This document shows, one piece after another, positions 52,610-62,859 of a DNA stretch of 64,000 bases. The stretch comes from Hymenobacter piscis (GTDB taxonomy: Bacteria > Bacteroidota > Bacteroidia > Cytophagales > Hymenobacteraceae): positions 186,001-250,000 of the forward strand of contig NZ_JAHHZN010000006.1 in NCBI RefSeq assembly GCF_018760735.1. The letters are read 5' to 3'. The position numbers were made by a program, and so were the translations under genes. Below the pieces are notes generated by a model, which worked only from the letters and a program-made list of their open reading frames with translations, did no database searches and was not told the DNA's origin. The stretch's first letter is position 1, and the number at the start of each line of letters is the position of its first letter.

Positions 52610-55600
52610 TTACAGCGTCCGCTTGATTTCCTGCTCTTCGAAGCCTTCGATGTTGTCGCCCTCCTTGAGGTCGTCGAAGTTCTTGAGGGAAATACCGCAC
52701 TCGTAGCCCTGGCGCACTTCCGACACATCGTCTTTGTAGCGCTTGAGGTCCTTGATTTCGCCCGAGTACACCACAATCCCGTCGCGCACGAGGCGGACTT
52801 TGGTTTTGCGGGTGAAGGTGCCGTCCGTTACCATACAGCCGGCAATGGTGCCCACTTTGGTAATGTTAAATACCTGCCGCACTTCGGCGTTGGCTACTAC
52901 CACTTCCTTCACCGTAGGGGCCAGCATGCCTTCCATAGCATCCTTCACCTCGTTGATGGCGTTGTAGATAATCGAGTAGAGGCGGATGTCGATCTGCTCC
53001 TGCTCGGCCAGCTTGCGGGCACTCATGGAGGGCCGCACCTGGAAACCGATGATGATGGCATCGGAAGCCGAGGCCAGCAACACGTCGGATTCCGAAATGG
53101 CGCCCACCCCTTTGCTGAGGATGTTGACCGCAATTTCCGGCGTGCTCAGTTTGAGCAGGGAGTCGGCCAGGGCTTCCACCGAGCCGTCCACGTCGCCTTT
53201 TACAATTACGTTCAGCTCCTTGAACGAGCCGATAGCTAGACGGCGACCAATCTCGTCGAGGGTGATGTGCTTCTTGGTGCGCATGCTCTGTTCCCGGGCC
53301 AGCTGCTGACGCTGGGTGGCCAGTTCGCGGGCTTCGCGCTCGGTTTCCATCACCTGGATTTTGTCGCCGGCCTGGGGCGCACCCGTCAGACCGAGCACCT
53401 GCACCGGCGTGGCCGGACCGGCTTTCTTCATCTTCTTGCCGCGGTGGTCGGTCATGGCCTTCACGCGGCCGAAGTGCGGACCCGCCAGCACGATGTCGCC
53501 CACTTCCATGGTCCCGGTCTGCACCAGGATGGTGGTTACGTAACCCCGGCCCTTGTCGAGCGAGGCTTCGATAACCGTACCCACGGCTTTGCGGTCGGGG
53601 TTGGCTTTGAGCTCCAGAATCTCGGCTTCCAGCAGCACTTTCTCCAGCAGGTCGTCGATGCCCAGACCGGTTTTGGCCGATACTTCCTGGCTCTGGTACT
53701 TACCACCCCACTCTTCCACCAGTACGTTAATAACCGACAGCTCCTCGCGGACCTTATCGGCGTTGGCGCCGGGCTTGTCAATCTTGTTGAGGGCAATCAC
53801 GATGGGCACCCCCGCCGCCTGCGCGTGGTTGATGGCTTCCTTCGTCTGGGGCATTACCGAGTCGTCGGCCGCCACCACGATAATGGCAATGTCGGTGACT
53901 TTGGCACCCCGGGCCCGCATGGCGGTAAAGGCTTCGTGACCCGGCGTATCGAGGAAGGTGACGCGCTTGCCCGATTTGGTCATCACGTCGTAGGCCCCGA
54001 TGTGCTGGGTAATACCGCCGGCTTCGCCTTTGGCTACCGTGGCACTCCGGATGTAGTCAAGCAGCGAGGTTTTACCGTGGTCGACGTGACCCATGATGGT
54101 CACAATCGGGGCCCGCGGCTGGAGGTCTTCCTCGTTGTCCTCGATTTCCACAATGGTGTCCTCTTCCTCGGCCGACAGGAATTCCACGTCGTAGCCGAAT
54201 TCATCGGCAATAACGGTGATGGCTTCGGCGTCGAGGCGCTGGTTGATGGACACGAACATGCCCATGTTCAGGCAGATCTTGATGACTTCGTTCACCGACA
54301 CGTCCATGAGCGAGGCCAGATCGTTGGCCGAGATAAACTCGGTTACTTTCAGCGTCTTGGCATCCAGCTCATTCTGGGCGCGCATGGCTTCGCGGTCTTC
54401 GGCCGCATTGCTGCGCTTGTCGCGGCGGTACTTGGCGCGGTTCTGCGACTGACCCCGGCCGCCGCTGAGCTTGGCCAGCGTGGCCTTGATCTGCTCCTGA
54501 ATCTGCTTGTCGTTCTGCTCCGGGGTGAGCGGTACAGCAGGCTGACGGGTGTTGCCTCCACCGGCACGGTTTCCGCCGGCCGGGCCACGCCCGCCACCTT
54601 GCTGACCAGGGCCACCAGGGCCACGACCACCACCCTGCTGACCGGGTCCACCCGGGCGGGGGGGAGCAGTCTGCTGGCCGGGACCGTTCATCGGAATGCG
54701 CTGGCGCTTCTTCTTGTCGGCTCCGAGGCCGCTCTTGCGCACATCGGAGGAGGCCACGGGACGAGCGCCCCGACCCCCGCGGCGCGAAGAATCCAGGGGC
54801 AGTTCAATCTTACCGAGTACGGTAAGGCCTTTCAGCTGATCCGCCTTAGCGACGATGGTGTTGTCTTCGGCGGGTGCCTCCGCCGGAGCCGGGGCTTCGG
54901 CGGGCTTGGCCGGCTCGGCCGGCAGACTGGCCTTCGGGGCTTCAGCCGGCTTGGCCGCTGCCGCTACGGGCGCTTTCACTTCCGAAGCCGGCGCAACCGG
55001 GGAAGCTTTTACCGCAGGAGCCTGAGGGGCTTCCGGCGCTTTGGCAGCCGGGGCCGCAACGGGCTGGGGCGCTTCCACGGGCTTGGCAGCCTCGGGAGCC
55101 GGGGCGGCCTCCGGAGCCTTAGCCGCCGGAGCCGGGGCTTCGGGAGCCTTCGGCGCCGCAGCGGGCTTAGGTGGCACGGGCCGCCCTTTGGCGTCGAGCT
55201 CAATTTTGCCCAGCACCTTCAGCCCGGGTACGCGGCTGGCTTCTGCCGGAGCAGGAGTCGGGGCGGGCGCGGGGGCAGGAGCCGGGGCGGGAGTTGGTTT
55301 AGGCGCTTCGGCCACGGGGGCGGGAGCGGGCGGCGGAGTGGGGGCAGCAACGGGCGCCGGAGCCGGTTTGGGCGCGGCAGCTTCGGCCGCACGGGCCTGA
55401 GCAGCCGCTGCTTCCAGCTCGCTTTGCCGTTTGGCCTGACTTACTTTGGCCGCTTCCATCTTATCCTGCGCCGACGATGCGAAGGCCTTATTGAGCAGCG
55501 TTACCTGCTCGGCCGTTAGCTTGGTCGTCGGTTTGTTTTCGATGGAATGTCCTTTTTCTGTCAGATAGTCCACAATTGTGGACAAGCCAACGTTCAGGTC

Positions 55601-55642
55601 TTTGGCCGCCTGATTCAGCCGTTTGGTTGCTGCTTCCGCCAT
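52610..55642 (-). CDS. infB: Translation initiation factor IF-2
   Basis: A 1,010-residue IF-2, which brings initiator tRNA to the 30S ribosome and hydrolyses GTP. The N-terminal helical domain ([27 protein letters not shown]) is followed by a ~400-residue low-complexity Ala/Pro/Lys and Gly/Arg region ([12 protein letters not shown], then [16 protein letters not shown]). The G domain has G1 GHVDHGKT at 518-525, G3 DTPG, G4 NKID; then domains II-IV. The start MAEAATK follows the family. Last gene of rimP-nusA-infB. Confidence 0.97.
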   Translation of the reverse strand: MAEAATKRLNQAAKDLNVGLSTIVDYLTEKGHSIENKPTTKLTAEQVTLLNKAFASSAQDKMEAAKVSQAKRQSELEAAAAQARAAEAAAPKPAPAPVAAPTPPPAPAPVAEAPKPTPAPAPAPAPAPTPAPAEASRVPGLKVLGKIELDAKGRPVPPKPAAAPKAPEAPAPAAKAPEAAPAPEAAKPVEAPQPVAAPAAKAPEAPQAPAVKASPVAPASEVKAPVAAAAKPAEAPKASLPAEPAKPAEAPAPAEAPAEDNTIVAKADQLKGLTVLGKIELPLDSSRRGGRGARPVASSDVRKSGLGADKKKRQRIPMNGPGQQTAPPRPGGPGQQGGGRGPGGPGQQGGGRGPAGGNRAGGGNTRQPAVPLTPEQNDKQIQEQIKATLAKLSGGRGQSQNRAKYRRDKRSNAAEDREAMRAQNELDAKTLKVTEFISANDLASLMDVSVNEVIKICLNMGMFVSINQRLDAEAITVIADEFGYDVEFLSAEEEDTIVEIEDNEEDLQPRAPIVTIMGHVDHGKTSLLDYIRSATVAKGEAGGITQHIGAYDVMTKSGKRVTFLDTPGHEAFTAMRARGAKVTDIAIIVVAADDSVMPQTKEAINHAQAAGVPIVIALNKIDKPGANADKVREELSVINVLVEEWGGKYQSQEVSAKTGLGIDDLLEKVLLEAEILELKANPDRKAVGTVIEASLDKGRGYVTTILVQTGTMEVGDIVLAGPHFGRVKAMTDHRGKKMKKAGPATPVQVLGLTGAPQAGDKIQVMETEREARELATQRQQLAREQSMRTKKHITLDEIGRRLAIGSFKELNVIVKGDVDGSVEALADSLLKLSTPEIAVNILSKGVGAISESDVLLASASDAIIIGFQVRPSMSARKLAEQEQIDIRLYSIIYNAINEVKDAMEGMLAPTVKEVVVANAEVRQVFNITKVGTIAGCMVTDGTFTRKTKVRLVRDGIVVYSGEIKDLKRYKDDVSEVRQGYECGISLKNFDDLKEGDNIEGFEEQEIKRTL

Positions 55643-55766
55643 TCTATGCTCGCGAACGATACTCTTATTCAGTTGCAAAGGTACTACATTAAATCTTGCC
55701 GGGCGACGTTGAAATCAAGCCGTCCGGCCTAATTTTAACGCCCTTGCCGTACCGGCCGCCGCGCAC

Positions 55767-57218
55767 TCATTGCGCGGCGCCGGAATTTGGTGCTTCCTCG
55801 TTTTTCCCGGGCTCCGCCACGGGCTGCTGCGGCTCTTCGTCAGTGGAAGCCTCCGCAGTTGGCTCAGTAGCCGGGGCGGCCTCCGTTTCGTCGGCCGTAG
55901 CGTCGGTGGCAGGCTCGGCGGGCGTCTGGGCCCGGGGAGTTGCGGCCCGGGGGGCTACGTCCGAATCCGTTTCTTCCCCGTCCTCGAACTCCTGGCGGAT
56001 TACGCGGAAGAGCTCTTCCACAGTTTCCTCCTCCAGCTCAGTGCGGCGTACGATGTCGTCCTTGCTGACGGCTAGTACGGCGCGGCCGGTGTCGAGGCCG
56101 ATTTTCTTCAGCTCCTGCAGAATCCAGCCTTCGATTTCGTCGCTGAACTCGTCCAGGGCAATGTCTTCCTCAAAGTCGCCGGCGTCCCGGAAGACGTCGA
56201 TTTCCATGCCTACCAACCGCGAGGCCAGCTTGATGTTGGCGCCGCCCCGGCCAATGGCCAGCGACACCTGATCGGGCTTGAGGAATACCGATACGCGGCC
56301 GGTCTGCTCGTTGATTTTCATCGACGTGAGCTTGGCCGGCGACAGGGCCCGGGCGATGTAGAGCTCCAGGTTATCGGTGTAGTTGATGATGTCGATGTTT
56401 TCGTTTTCCAGCTCCCGCACGACGGCATGGATGCGGGAACCCTTCATGCCCACGCAGGCGCCCACCGGGTCGATGCGCTCATCGTAGCTTTCTACGGCTA
56501 CTTTGGCCCGCTCGCCGGGCTCGCGCACGATGTTCTTGATGGTGATCAGGCCGTCGAAGATTTCGGGCACTTCCTGCTCCATGAGGCGCTCCAAAAAGGC
56601 CGGCGCGGCGCGGGAGAGGATGATTTTGGGCGTGCCGTTGATAACGTCCACGCGGTGCACTACGGTGCGGATGGTGTCGCCCTTGCGGTAGCGGTCCTTC
56701 GGAATCTGCTCGCCCTTGGGCAGCACCAGCTCGTTCTCGTCCTTATCAAGAATCAGGGCTTCGCGGCCCCACACCTGGTACACTTCGCCCACCACAATTT
56801 CGCCCACCTGGTCCTTGTAGGCCTGGTAGAGGTTGTCGCGCTCGAGGTCCTTGACGCGCTGAATCAGCGTCTGGCGGGCCATGAGCACGGCGCGGCGGCC
56901 GAAATCCTCCAGCTTCACCTCCTCGGCCACCTGCTCGCCAATCTCGAAGTCGGGCTCGATTTTCTGGGCTTCGGCCAGCGGAATTTTGTCGAAATCCCAG
57001 ATGTCCTCCGAGTTGTCGTCCACGATTTCGCGGTTGCGCCAGATTTCCAGGTCCCCCTGGTCCACGTTCAGAATCACGTCGAAGTTCGAGTCGTCGTCGT
57101 ACTTCTTGCGGATCATCGTGCGAAATACTTCCTCCAGGATGCTCATCATGGTGGGCCGGTCGATGTTTTTGGACCGGGCGAATTCGGCAAACGATTCAAT
57201 CAGGACGGTGCTGTTCAT
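55767..57218 (-). CDS. nusA: Transcription factor NusA
   Basis: A 483-residue NusA: N-terminal RNA polymerase-binding domain (about 1-130, MNSTVLIESFAEFARSKNIDRPTMMSILEEVFRTMI), S1 domain (about 135-205), and two KH domains (GACVGMKGSRIHAVVRELENENIDI, VSLAIGRGGANIKLASRLVGMEIDV). A C-terminal Asp/Glu-rich and Pro/Thr-rich tail (about 420-483) replaces the E. coli AR2 domain. It controls pausing, termination and antitermination. Second gene of rimP-nusA-infB. Confidence 0.97.
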   Translation of the reverse strand: MNSTVLIESFAEFARSKNIDRPTMMSILEEVFRTMIRKKYDDDSNFDVILNVDQGDLEIWRNREIVDDNSEDIWDFDKIPLAEAQKIEPDFEIGEQVAEEVKLEDFGRRAVLMARQTLIQRVKDLERDNLYQAYKDQVGEIVVGEVYQVWGREALILDKDENELVLPKGEQIPKDRYRKGDTIRTVVHRVDVINGTPKIILSRAAPAFLERLMEQEVPEIFDGLITIKNIVREPGERAKVAVESYDERIDPVGACVGMKGSRIHAVVRELENENIDIINYTDNLELYIARALSPAKLTSMKINEQTGRVSVFLKPDQVSLAIGRGGANIKLASRLVGMEIDVFRDAGDFEEDIALDEFSDEIEGWILQELKKIGLDTGRAVLAVSKDDIVRRTELEEETVEELFRVIRQEFEDGEETDSDVAPRAATPRAQTPAEPATDATADETEAAPATEPTAEASTDEEPQQPVAEPGKNEEAPNSGAAQ

Positions 57219-57349
57219 TTTTTAAGCTTTTAGCTATCAGCTTTTCGCTGCCAGTCTGCCGCAGAAGACCTGACAACGGGTGCTACTAGGTGAATAACTC
57301 AGAGACAGGGCCCTTCACCCGACAGCTATCAGGGAAGGGCGCCAGAGGG
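57219..57349. repeat. Intra-operon word repeat R13 and hairpin (rimP-nusA gap)
   Basis: The 131-nt gap contains TTTTAGCTATCAGC words near 57223-57243 (shared with R2 and R8), and near the rimP stop a hairpin 57310-57316 with 57334-57340 (GCCCTTC/GAAGGGC) with AGCTATCAGG in the loop. It is unusual for rimP and nusA to be so widely spaced, and this could be a processing or attenuation site. Confidence 0.55.
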
Positions 57350-57823
57350 CTATTTGAAGGAAATAACAACCCGGGCTTCGGCAATATCGGCGAAAGGCAG
57401 ATAAGCGGCGGGCAGGGTTTTGGTTTTGTGCTTGTCCTTGATGGTTTCGGCCACCTGCAGGCCCTCGGCCTCCACGGCTTCGAGCACGGCGGTTTTGTCG
57501 GTGCCGTTGGTCAGCTTGAGACTGAGCGTGCGGCCCACGTGCCGGGTGTACTGGCGCGGGTTGGTCAGGGGCTGGTCGGCCCCGGGCGAGGTCACTTCCA
57601 GCGTGTAGCTGAGCTCGTCGCCGTAGTGCTCTTCTACGCGGCGGGCCAGCCGGCGGCTGACCTGGGCGCACTCATCAATGCCCAGGCCCTGCTCTCCGTC
57701 GAGGGTGACGGTGACTTTGGGCCGGATGGAATCTGAAACGGCGAGGTCCACCACGAACAGGCCGCCATCGAGGGGCAGGCTGTCCTGGAGCATTTCGGCG
57801 AGCAGGTTACGGTCGAGATTCAT
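57350..57823 (-). CDS. rimP: Ribosome maturation factor RimP
   Basis: A 157-residue RimP, needed for 30S subunit maturation. N-terminal alpha/beta domain with VTVTLDGEQGLGIDECAQVSRRLARRVEE and TLEVTSPGADQPL (the family signature EVSSPGxxRPL with a Thr for a Ser), then the SH3-like C-terminal domain (YLPFADIAEARVVISFK). First gene of rimP-nusA-infB, with a good promoter upstream. ATG 57823 (MNLDRNLLAEM) fits the family. Confidence 0.95.
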   Translation of the reverse strand: MNLDRNLLAEMLQDSLPLDGGLFVVDLAVSDSIRPKVTVTLDGEQGLGIDECAQVSRRLARRVEEHYGDELSYTLEVTSPGADQPLTNPRQYTRHVGRTLSLKLTNGTDKTAVLEAVEAEGLQVAETIKDKHKTKTLPAAYLPFADIAEARVVISFK

Positions 57824-57903
57824 AAGCAAAAGGAACCGGGCGGGGCGGGTAAAAAGAAAGAGGGGACTATCCGTCCCCTCTGTTCGTGCCTGGTTTTGTG
57901 GTG

Positions 57904-57934
57904 CAAATATACAACGTCTAACACCAGAAAGCAA
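57904..57934 (-). promoter_or_regulatory. rimP-nusA-infB promoter, TTG-N20-TATATTTG
   Basis: On the minus strand TTG at 57932-57934 and TATATTTG at 57904-57911 (full -7 match), spacing 20 nt; 80 nt before the rimP ATG. It overlaps the tail of the gliding-associated gene's downstream region. Confidence 0.75.
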
Positions 57935-57945
57935 GCTGCCCGGCC

Positions 57946-60900
57946 TCAGCGTTGTACCGTAAGCCAGCCCTTGGCCGAACGGCCCTCCGCGTCCTTGAGG
58001 TGGTAGTAGTACAGGCCGTCGGGCAGGTTGTCGGCGCGCCAGTCGTTGCGGTAGTTATCCGTTTCGTACACCTTGTTGCCCCAGCGCGTGAACAGACGCA
58101 GGGTGGCGGGCTGGCAGCTGAAGTACGGAATGAAGGTTTCGTTTTTAGCGTCGTGGTTGGGCGTGATGATGTTGGGCACGAAGGTGCGCCCCACCACCAC
58201 CGGCACGAAGCTGGTTTCGACGGTGCAGTTGGCGTAGCGGGCCGTAAGCCTGACCTGGTAGGTGCCGGGCGTTTCGTACACGTGGCGGGGCCGCTCCTCG
58301 GTGGAAGGGGCGCTGCCGTCGCCAAAATCCCACTCGTAAGTGCCGCCGGTCAGCACCGGCTCGAAGGAGCAGGCAAACGGGGCCAGGCCGGTATACTGCG
58401 GGAAGGCGGTGCACTCGGGCACGCTGAGCGGAAAGTTGACGCTGGGCGAGGGTGCCAGCAGCACCTGCCGGGTGGCCGTGGCCGGGCAGCCTTTGTCTGT
58501 AACAGTATAGGTCAGGGTGAAGATGCCACCGCGCAGCTTGGTATCGGGCGGGGTGAACAGGCCGTCGGGCGTGACGCCGGGGCCGCTCCAGGTGCCGCCC
58601 GCGGGCGTGGCCCCGGTCAGCTGCACGGCCTGGGTTTCGTAGGCGCAGAAAGTGAGGTCGGGGCCGGCCCGGGGAGTGGGCGGAGCCGAAACGACCACCG
58701 TGCGCGTGGCCTGTCCGCAGCCCAGCGAATCGGCCAGCGAATAAGTGAGCGTGAACGTACCCGGGCCCGACTGGCGCGGGTCGAAGACGTTGCCGGACAA
58801 GCCTTTCGGGCCGCTCCAGGTGCCGCCCGCGGGCGTGGCTTCCAGGCGGAAGGCCCCGTCGTTGGTGCAGAAGTCGGGCACGGGCGCAATTTCGGCTTGC
58901 AGCACGGGCGTCACGATCATGCGCAGCGGGCGGGTGCTGACGCAGATGCCGGTGGCCTGCACCGAGTAAGCCAGCACATTGCGGCCCACCAGAGCCGCGG
59001 AAGGCGTGAACTGGTAGCGCCCATCGGCCCGCTGGCTGACGCCGGGGCCGCTCCAGGTGCCTCCGGCGGGCTGTCCGCCCAGTACCACTGGGCCATCGGC
59101 GGCGCAGACGTAGCGGGTGGGACCCGGATCGGCCACCACCAGACCGAAGCTGATGGCAAAGGCCGCGTTGTTGCAGTTGGGGCTGGCGTTGGTCGTATTG
59201 TAGTACCCGGCTCCACGGGGCCGCGGGAAGCCCTGGGTGCCGCCACAGCCCCCGCACACGGCCTGGTACACCACGCCCCGTTTATCGAAGCGCGAAGTGC
59301 CGCCATCCACGTGTTCCCCGCGTCCGCCCTGCTCCCCGAAGAAAGTAGCGTATTTCAGGCTCTTGAGGCCGGCCGCAAATTCGGCGAGGTAAAAGTCGCT
59401 GCCGTCGGTAGTAGTCTGCACGGCATTTGAGGTAACCGGCAGGCCGGTGGTAGAGCCGTCGGCGTACCCCCGGTTGGTGGTGCCGCCCCAGCCGCATACG
59501 TACACCCGCTCACAGTCGTCTACCAGAAAGGCCGTGGGGGAAATATTGGTCTGGCCGGCCGTGCCGAAGGTGGTGCTGTAGGCCGTGGTGCGCAGGTCGG
59601 CGGTGAGTTTGTGGATAAATTGGCGGGCGCCCCGGGTGCCGTACAGGCCCGGCGTGATGGGGTAGCTGGGGGAGCTGGTCTGGCCCAGCACGTACACGTC
59701 GCCGCTGTTGTCGAGCTGCAGGAAGAAGGCCAGGTCGTCATCGGCAGTGCCCAGGTAGGTGCTGGACCGCAGGGCGGTGCCGTCGGGCGTAAAGCAGACC
59801 ACGAATCCGTCGCGGCCGCCGTTCCACTTGGGTTGCAGGGCCGTGGAGGAGGTCAGGAAATCGGAGCTGGTGGTGCCGCCGGCCACGTAGAGGTGGCGGT
59901 CGGGGGTGAGCTGGAGCGAGAAGGCCGCGTCGTGCTGGTTGCCCCCCAGGTACGTGCTCCAGGTGAGGCCATCGAGCAGGCGCGGCAGCTTCACCACCAC
60001 GGCATCGGACGTTCCGCGGAACCGGCTCTGCAGGGCCTGGGCCACGGGAAAATTGCTGCTCTGCGTCACGGAGGCCAGGTACACGTTGTTGTCGCCGTCG
60101 GTCAGCACGTCGCCCCGCCACGGGTCGCCGTAATTATTCGAGAGCGGCATATTGAGGCCGTCGTTGCCGGTGCCGCCCAGGTAGGTGGCGGCCACCAGCC
60201 GGGAGCCATCGGAGCTGAGCGTAGCCACGAACAGGTCGGAGCCCTGCAGGTATTCCATGGGCCGGCCGGCCGTGCCGAAGGCCGGTCCTCCCCGGAACGC
60301 TCGTTGTACGGCCCCGCTGCTGACGGGGAAGTTACCGGAGCCCGTGGTGCCCAGAATCACCAGCTCGTCGCGGCCGTTGACCACCAGGCTGTGGGGGGCG
60401 TCGGTGCTGTTGCCGCCCAGGTAGGTGGCGTAGAGGCGGGCGGCGGGCCCGGTGGCCGTGACCTGGTACTTAATGATGGCCACGTCGCCGCTGCCCGCAA
60501 AGTTGGTCTGGAAAGCCCCGGGCGAAGCCGGGTAGCCGGTGCCAAATACCACGCCGCCCGAGTACATGTTGCCCTGGGCATCGTAGGTAGCCGTGAAGCC
60601 CCAGTTATCGGCCGTGGAACCCGTGAAGGAGGAAAACAGCACCGTGGGGTCAATGGTAAGCGCACGTTTGCTGTCGTAGCTGCCCAGGCGGAACCGCAGA
60701 GTCTGGCCCTGGAGCTCGAAGCGGCAGGCCACGGGTTGCCGCTCGCCGTTGGCGGCCGTTTGCCAGGCCTGCGGGGCCTGCTCCGTAACGGTGCCCACGC
60801 TGGTTTCAATCAGCAGGTGGCCTTCGGGCGAGAGGCGCAGGCTCTGGGCGCCGGCGTAGCGCAGGCGAATATCGGCGGCCCGGGCACCGGGGGCCAGGTG

Positions 60901-61416
60901 GAAGTCGTACTCCAGGTGCTGCCCGGCATTTTCGTAGAGCTGAACGTCGATGCCGGAATACACGCCCGCGTAGCGCACCTGGCGGTAGCCGCGTACGGCG
61001 CCGGCCCACTCGCGTGGGTTGTTGCTGAGGAAGTAGTTGCGGGTGCCGGCAGTGGGTTGGCTGGGCGCCAGAGTGGCGCGGGCACTACCGCCCTCAAACG
61101 TGACGGTGTAGGCGTGGCCCCGCACCAGGGCATCGGGCTCGGGCGCGAGGGCCGCCCCGGCCGGGGCGGCCTCCTGGCGGTGGGAGTGGGCCCGCAGCAC
61201 AGCCGGGTCGAGGAAGGAATACGTGAAGCCAGTAGGCGTGAGATAGAGCCGCCCGCCCGGCAGCTCGGCCTGGTAGCGTACGGCAGAGTTCCATTGACCC
61301 TTGTTCTCCACAAATTCCAGGGTCGGCTCAGGAGCGGGAGAAAAGGCCGGGCGGGGCGCGGCGGCCAGCGTTAACGGCAACAGGCACAGAATAATGAGGG
61401 TAAAGAGTCTGGTCAT
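57946..61416 (-). CDS. Gliding-motility-associated CHU_C protein (SBBP, repeats, PKD, T9SS C-terminal domain)
   Basis: A 1,156-residue surface protein. Signal peptide (RLFTLIILCLLPLTLAAA), an N-terminal beta-rich domain (FVENKGQWNSAVRYQAELPGGRLYL), an SBBP-type beta-propeller (YLGGNSTDAPHSLVVNGRD, YLGGTGNDGLN, YLGGNQHDAAFSL, YLGTADDDLAF), three sandwich repeats each with AGGTWSGP, one PKD domain (YEWDFGDGSAPST, RHVYETPGTYQVRLTARY), and a C-terminal CHU_C (type B) T9SS domain (FVPNIITPNHDAKNETF to LYYYHLKDAEGRSAKGWLTV). ATG 61416 was chosen by the signal peptide; the upstream 1.3 kb of open frame is antisense to the next gene. Confidence 0.95.
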   Translation of the reverse strand: MTRLFTLIILCLLPLTLAAAPRPAFSPAPEPTLEFVENKGQWNSAVRYQAELPGGRLYLTPTGFTYSFLDPAVLRAHSHRQEAAPAGAALAPEPDALVRGHAYTVTFEGGSARATLAPSQPTAGTRNYFLSNNPREWAGAVRGYRQVRYAGVYSGIDVQLYENAGQHLEYDFHLAPGARAADIRLRYAGAQSLRLSPEGHLLIETSVGTVTEQAPQAWQTAANGERQPVACRFELQGQTLRFRLGSYDSKRALTIDPTVLFSSFTGSTADNWGFTATYDAQGNMYSGGVVFGTGYPASPGAFQTNFAGSGDVAIIKYQVTATGPAARLYATYLGGNSTDAPHSLVVNGRDELVILGTTGSGNFPVSSGAVQRAFRGGPAFGTAGRPMEYLQGSDLFVATLSSDGSRLVAATYLGGTGNDGLNMPLSNNYGDPWRGDVLTDGDNNVYLASVTQSSNFPVAQALQSRFRGTSDAVVVKLPRLLDGLTWSTYLGGNQHDAAFSLQLTPDRHLYVAGGTTSSDFLTSSTALQPKWNGGRDGFVVCFTPDGTALRSSTYLGTADDDLAFFLQLDNSGDVYVLGQTSSPSYPITPGLYGTRGARQFIHKLTADLRTTAYSTTFGTAGQTNISPTAFLVDDCERVYVCGWGGTTNRGYADGSTTGLPVTSNAVQTTTDGSDFYLAEFAAGLKSLKYATFFGEQGGRGEHVDGGTSRFDKRGVVYQAVCGGCGGTQGFPRPRGAGYYNTTNASPNCNNAAFAISFGLVVADPGPTRYVCAADGPVVLGGQPAGGTWSGPGVSQRADGRYQFTPSAALVGRNVLAYSVQATGICVSTRPLRMIVTPVLQAEIAPVPDFCTNDGAFRLEATPAGGTWSGPKGLSGNVFDPRQSGPGTFTLTYSLADSLGCGQATRTVVVSAPPTPRAGPDLTFCAYETQAVQLTGATPAGGTWSGPGVTPDGLFTPPDTKLRGGIFTLTYTVTDKGCPATATRQVLLAPSPSVNFPLSVPECTAFPQYTGLAPFACSFEPVLTGGTYEWDFGDGSAPSTEERPRHVYETPGTYQVRLTARYANCTVETSFVPVVVGRTFVPNIITPNHDAKNETFIPYFSCQPATLRLFTRWGNKVYETDNYRNDWRADNLPDGLYYYHLKDAEGRSAKGWLTVQR

Positions 61417-61440
61417 ACCACGGAATAAAGTAAGCGGAGG

Positions 61441-61519
61441 GAAAGGTAGCAATTCGGCCGCGCAAAACGCAGGCCAGAGGGCCGGTCCGCGGCCGGCTGG
61501 TGCGGAAGGAGTACCTTTA
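61441..61519. promoter_or_regulatory. Divergent promoter region
   Basis: Minus-strand TACCTTTC (61441-61448), one mismatch to consensus, 24 nt before the CHU_C protein ATG; plus-strand TACCTTTA (61512-61519), 35 nt before the GTG of the next gene. No -33 TTG at the right distance for either. Confidence 0.45.
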
Positions 61520-61554
61520 CCGGCCTGATCAGTTTGGCGGAAAGAAGGTAGCCC

Positions 61555-62682
61555 GTGCGTCGTTCGTTTGCTTTTAAATGTACCCTGTTGGTGATGGGGT
61601 GGGTGCTGGTGGCCATCGGCTGCGCCCAGATTCCGGCCTACACGTTCTGGCCGGCCATTTTCGGCGCCCTCACCCTGCCCGTGGCCCTGGGCCTGAACCT
61701 GCTGGCCGCCGGCTACTGGTTGCTGCGGCGCTGGCCGGTGGCGCTGCTGCCCCTGGCACTGGCCGTGCTCACCTGGCCCCACTTCCAGCGCGGACTGGCC
61801 CTGCACCCGCTGCGCCTCACCTCGGCCACCGAAAAAGCCGGGGCCGGACCGGTGGTGAAGGTGCTCTCGGCCAACGTGCGCATCTTCAACGTGTACCCGC
61901 AGCTGCGCAACCAGGGCCTGCAATCGTCCCGCGAAATGGTGCGCTGGCTGGCCGAAAACCCGGCCGATATCCTGTGCCTCCAGGAGTTTTACAACGAGCC
62001 CGCCGGCATCAGAACCCGCGACGGCGACGTGTTCCGGACGGTGGACAAAATCGGGCGGCGGGCCGGGCGGGAGGCCTTTTTGTCGAAGACGCTCACCAAT
62101 GCCGCCGGGGCCGAGTTTGGGATGGCCATTTTTTCGCGCTTTCCCGTGGTGGCGCGGGGCACCATCAGCTTTGGCAAGCTCACCCAGAACCACGCCATGT
62201 GGGTGGATGTGCGCCTGCCCAGCCAGGATACCATCCGGGTGTACAGCTTCCACCTGCAAAGCATGAGCATGGAGGAAAAAGACATCGTGGACAGTTACTC
62301 CAGCAAGGCCGGCCTCAAGCAAAAAGGGCTCGGACTGCTGCGCCGCTTCAAGCGCGGGGCCGTGGCCCGGCACTGGCAGGTCGATACGCTGGTGAACCGC
62401 TTCGCCCGCTGCCCGTACCCCATCCTGCTCTGCGCCGACCTCAACGACGTGCCCTACAGCTACAGCTACGACCAGCTGGCCGACCATTTCCAGAACGCCT
62501 GGACCACGGTGGGCAACGGCGTGGGCAGCACCTACAACGGCCGCCTGCCCTTTGTGCGCATCGACAACCAGTTCGCCGGCCCCCGCTGGCTTATCAACGA
62601 CTTCTGGGTGAATTACGAAATTCCCTACTCCGACCACTTTCCTACCACTGCCACCTACCAGCTGCGGCCCAAGGGCGAGTAA
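61555..62682 (+). CDS. Membrane-anchored endonuclease/exonuclease/phosphatase family protein
   Basis: A 375-residue protein with three N-terminal hydrophobic segments (about 8-75) and a C-terminal EEP catalytic domain. Motifs: VLSANVRIFN, DILCLQEFYN (metal-binding Glu), VYSFHLQSM, LLCADLNDVPYSYSY and a final DHFPTTATY (catalytic His). Substrate unknown: nucleic acid or a phosphoester such as an inositol or lipid phosphate. Membrane anchoring argues for an envelope or secreted role. GTG start: the next ATG (61594) would cut into the first hydrophobic segment. Confidence 0.88.
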   Translation: MRRSFAFKCTLLVMGWVLVAIGCAQIPAYTFWPAIFGALTLPVALGLNLLAAGYWLLRRWPVALLPLALAVLTWPHFQRGLALHPLRLTSATEKAGAGPVVKVLSANVRIFNVYPQLRNQGLQSSREMVRWLAENPADILCLQEFYNEPAGIRTRDGDVFRTVDKIGRRAGREAFLSKTLTNAAGAEFGMAIFSRFPVVARGTISFGKLTQNHAMWVDVRLPSQDTIRVYSFHLQSMSMEEKDIVDSYSSKAGLKQKGLGLLRRFKRGAVARHWQVDTLVNRFARCPYPILLCADLNDVPYSYSYDQLADHFQNAWTTVGNGVGSTYNGRLPFVRIDNQFAGPRWLINDFWVNYEIPYSDHFPTTATYQLRPKGE

Positions 62683-62718
62683 GGCAGGTTGCACAAGGAA
62701 CTACTGAGTTGAAGGTAA

Positions 62719-62829
62719 AGACGCATAGTTGCGTCTCATCGTTGAGCTTCTTCGCCACCAACCTTGGCTGATGGTGCTGCCCAGAACTGGCCCCAAAGAC
62801 TGCTCGACACCGAGACGCAAATACGCGTC
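62719..62829. repeat. Palindrome pair R14 (GAGACGCA words)
   Basis: Palindrome AGACGCA/TGCGTCT (62719-62736), a second GACGC/GCGTC (62814-62829), and the outer arms TGCGTCTC (62730-62737) and GAGACGCA (62812-62819) pair with each other across 74 nt. It starts 36 nt after the stop of the EEP-family gene and could be its terminator. Confidence 0.6.
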
Positions 62830-62859
62830 ACCACAACGTACCCCCAAACCATCGGCACC

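Noticed and set aside
61417..62694. N-terminal extension of the CHU_C protein by about 426 codons
   Set aside because: It runs antisense through the EEP-family gene and would bury the clear signal peptide at 61416.
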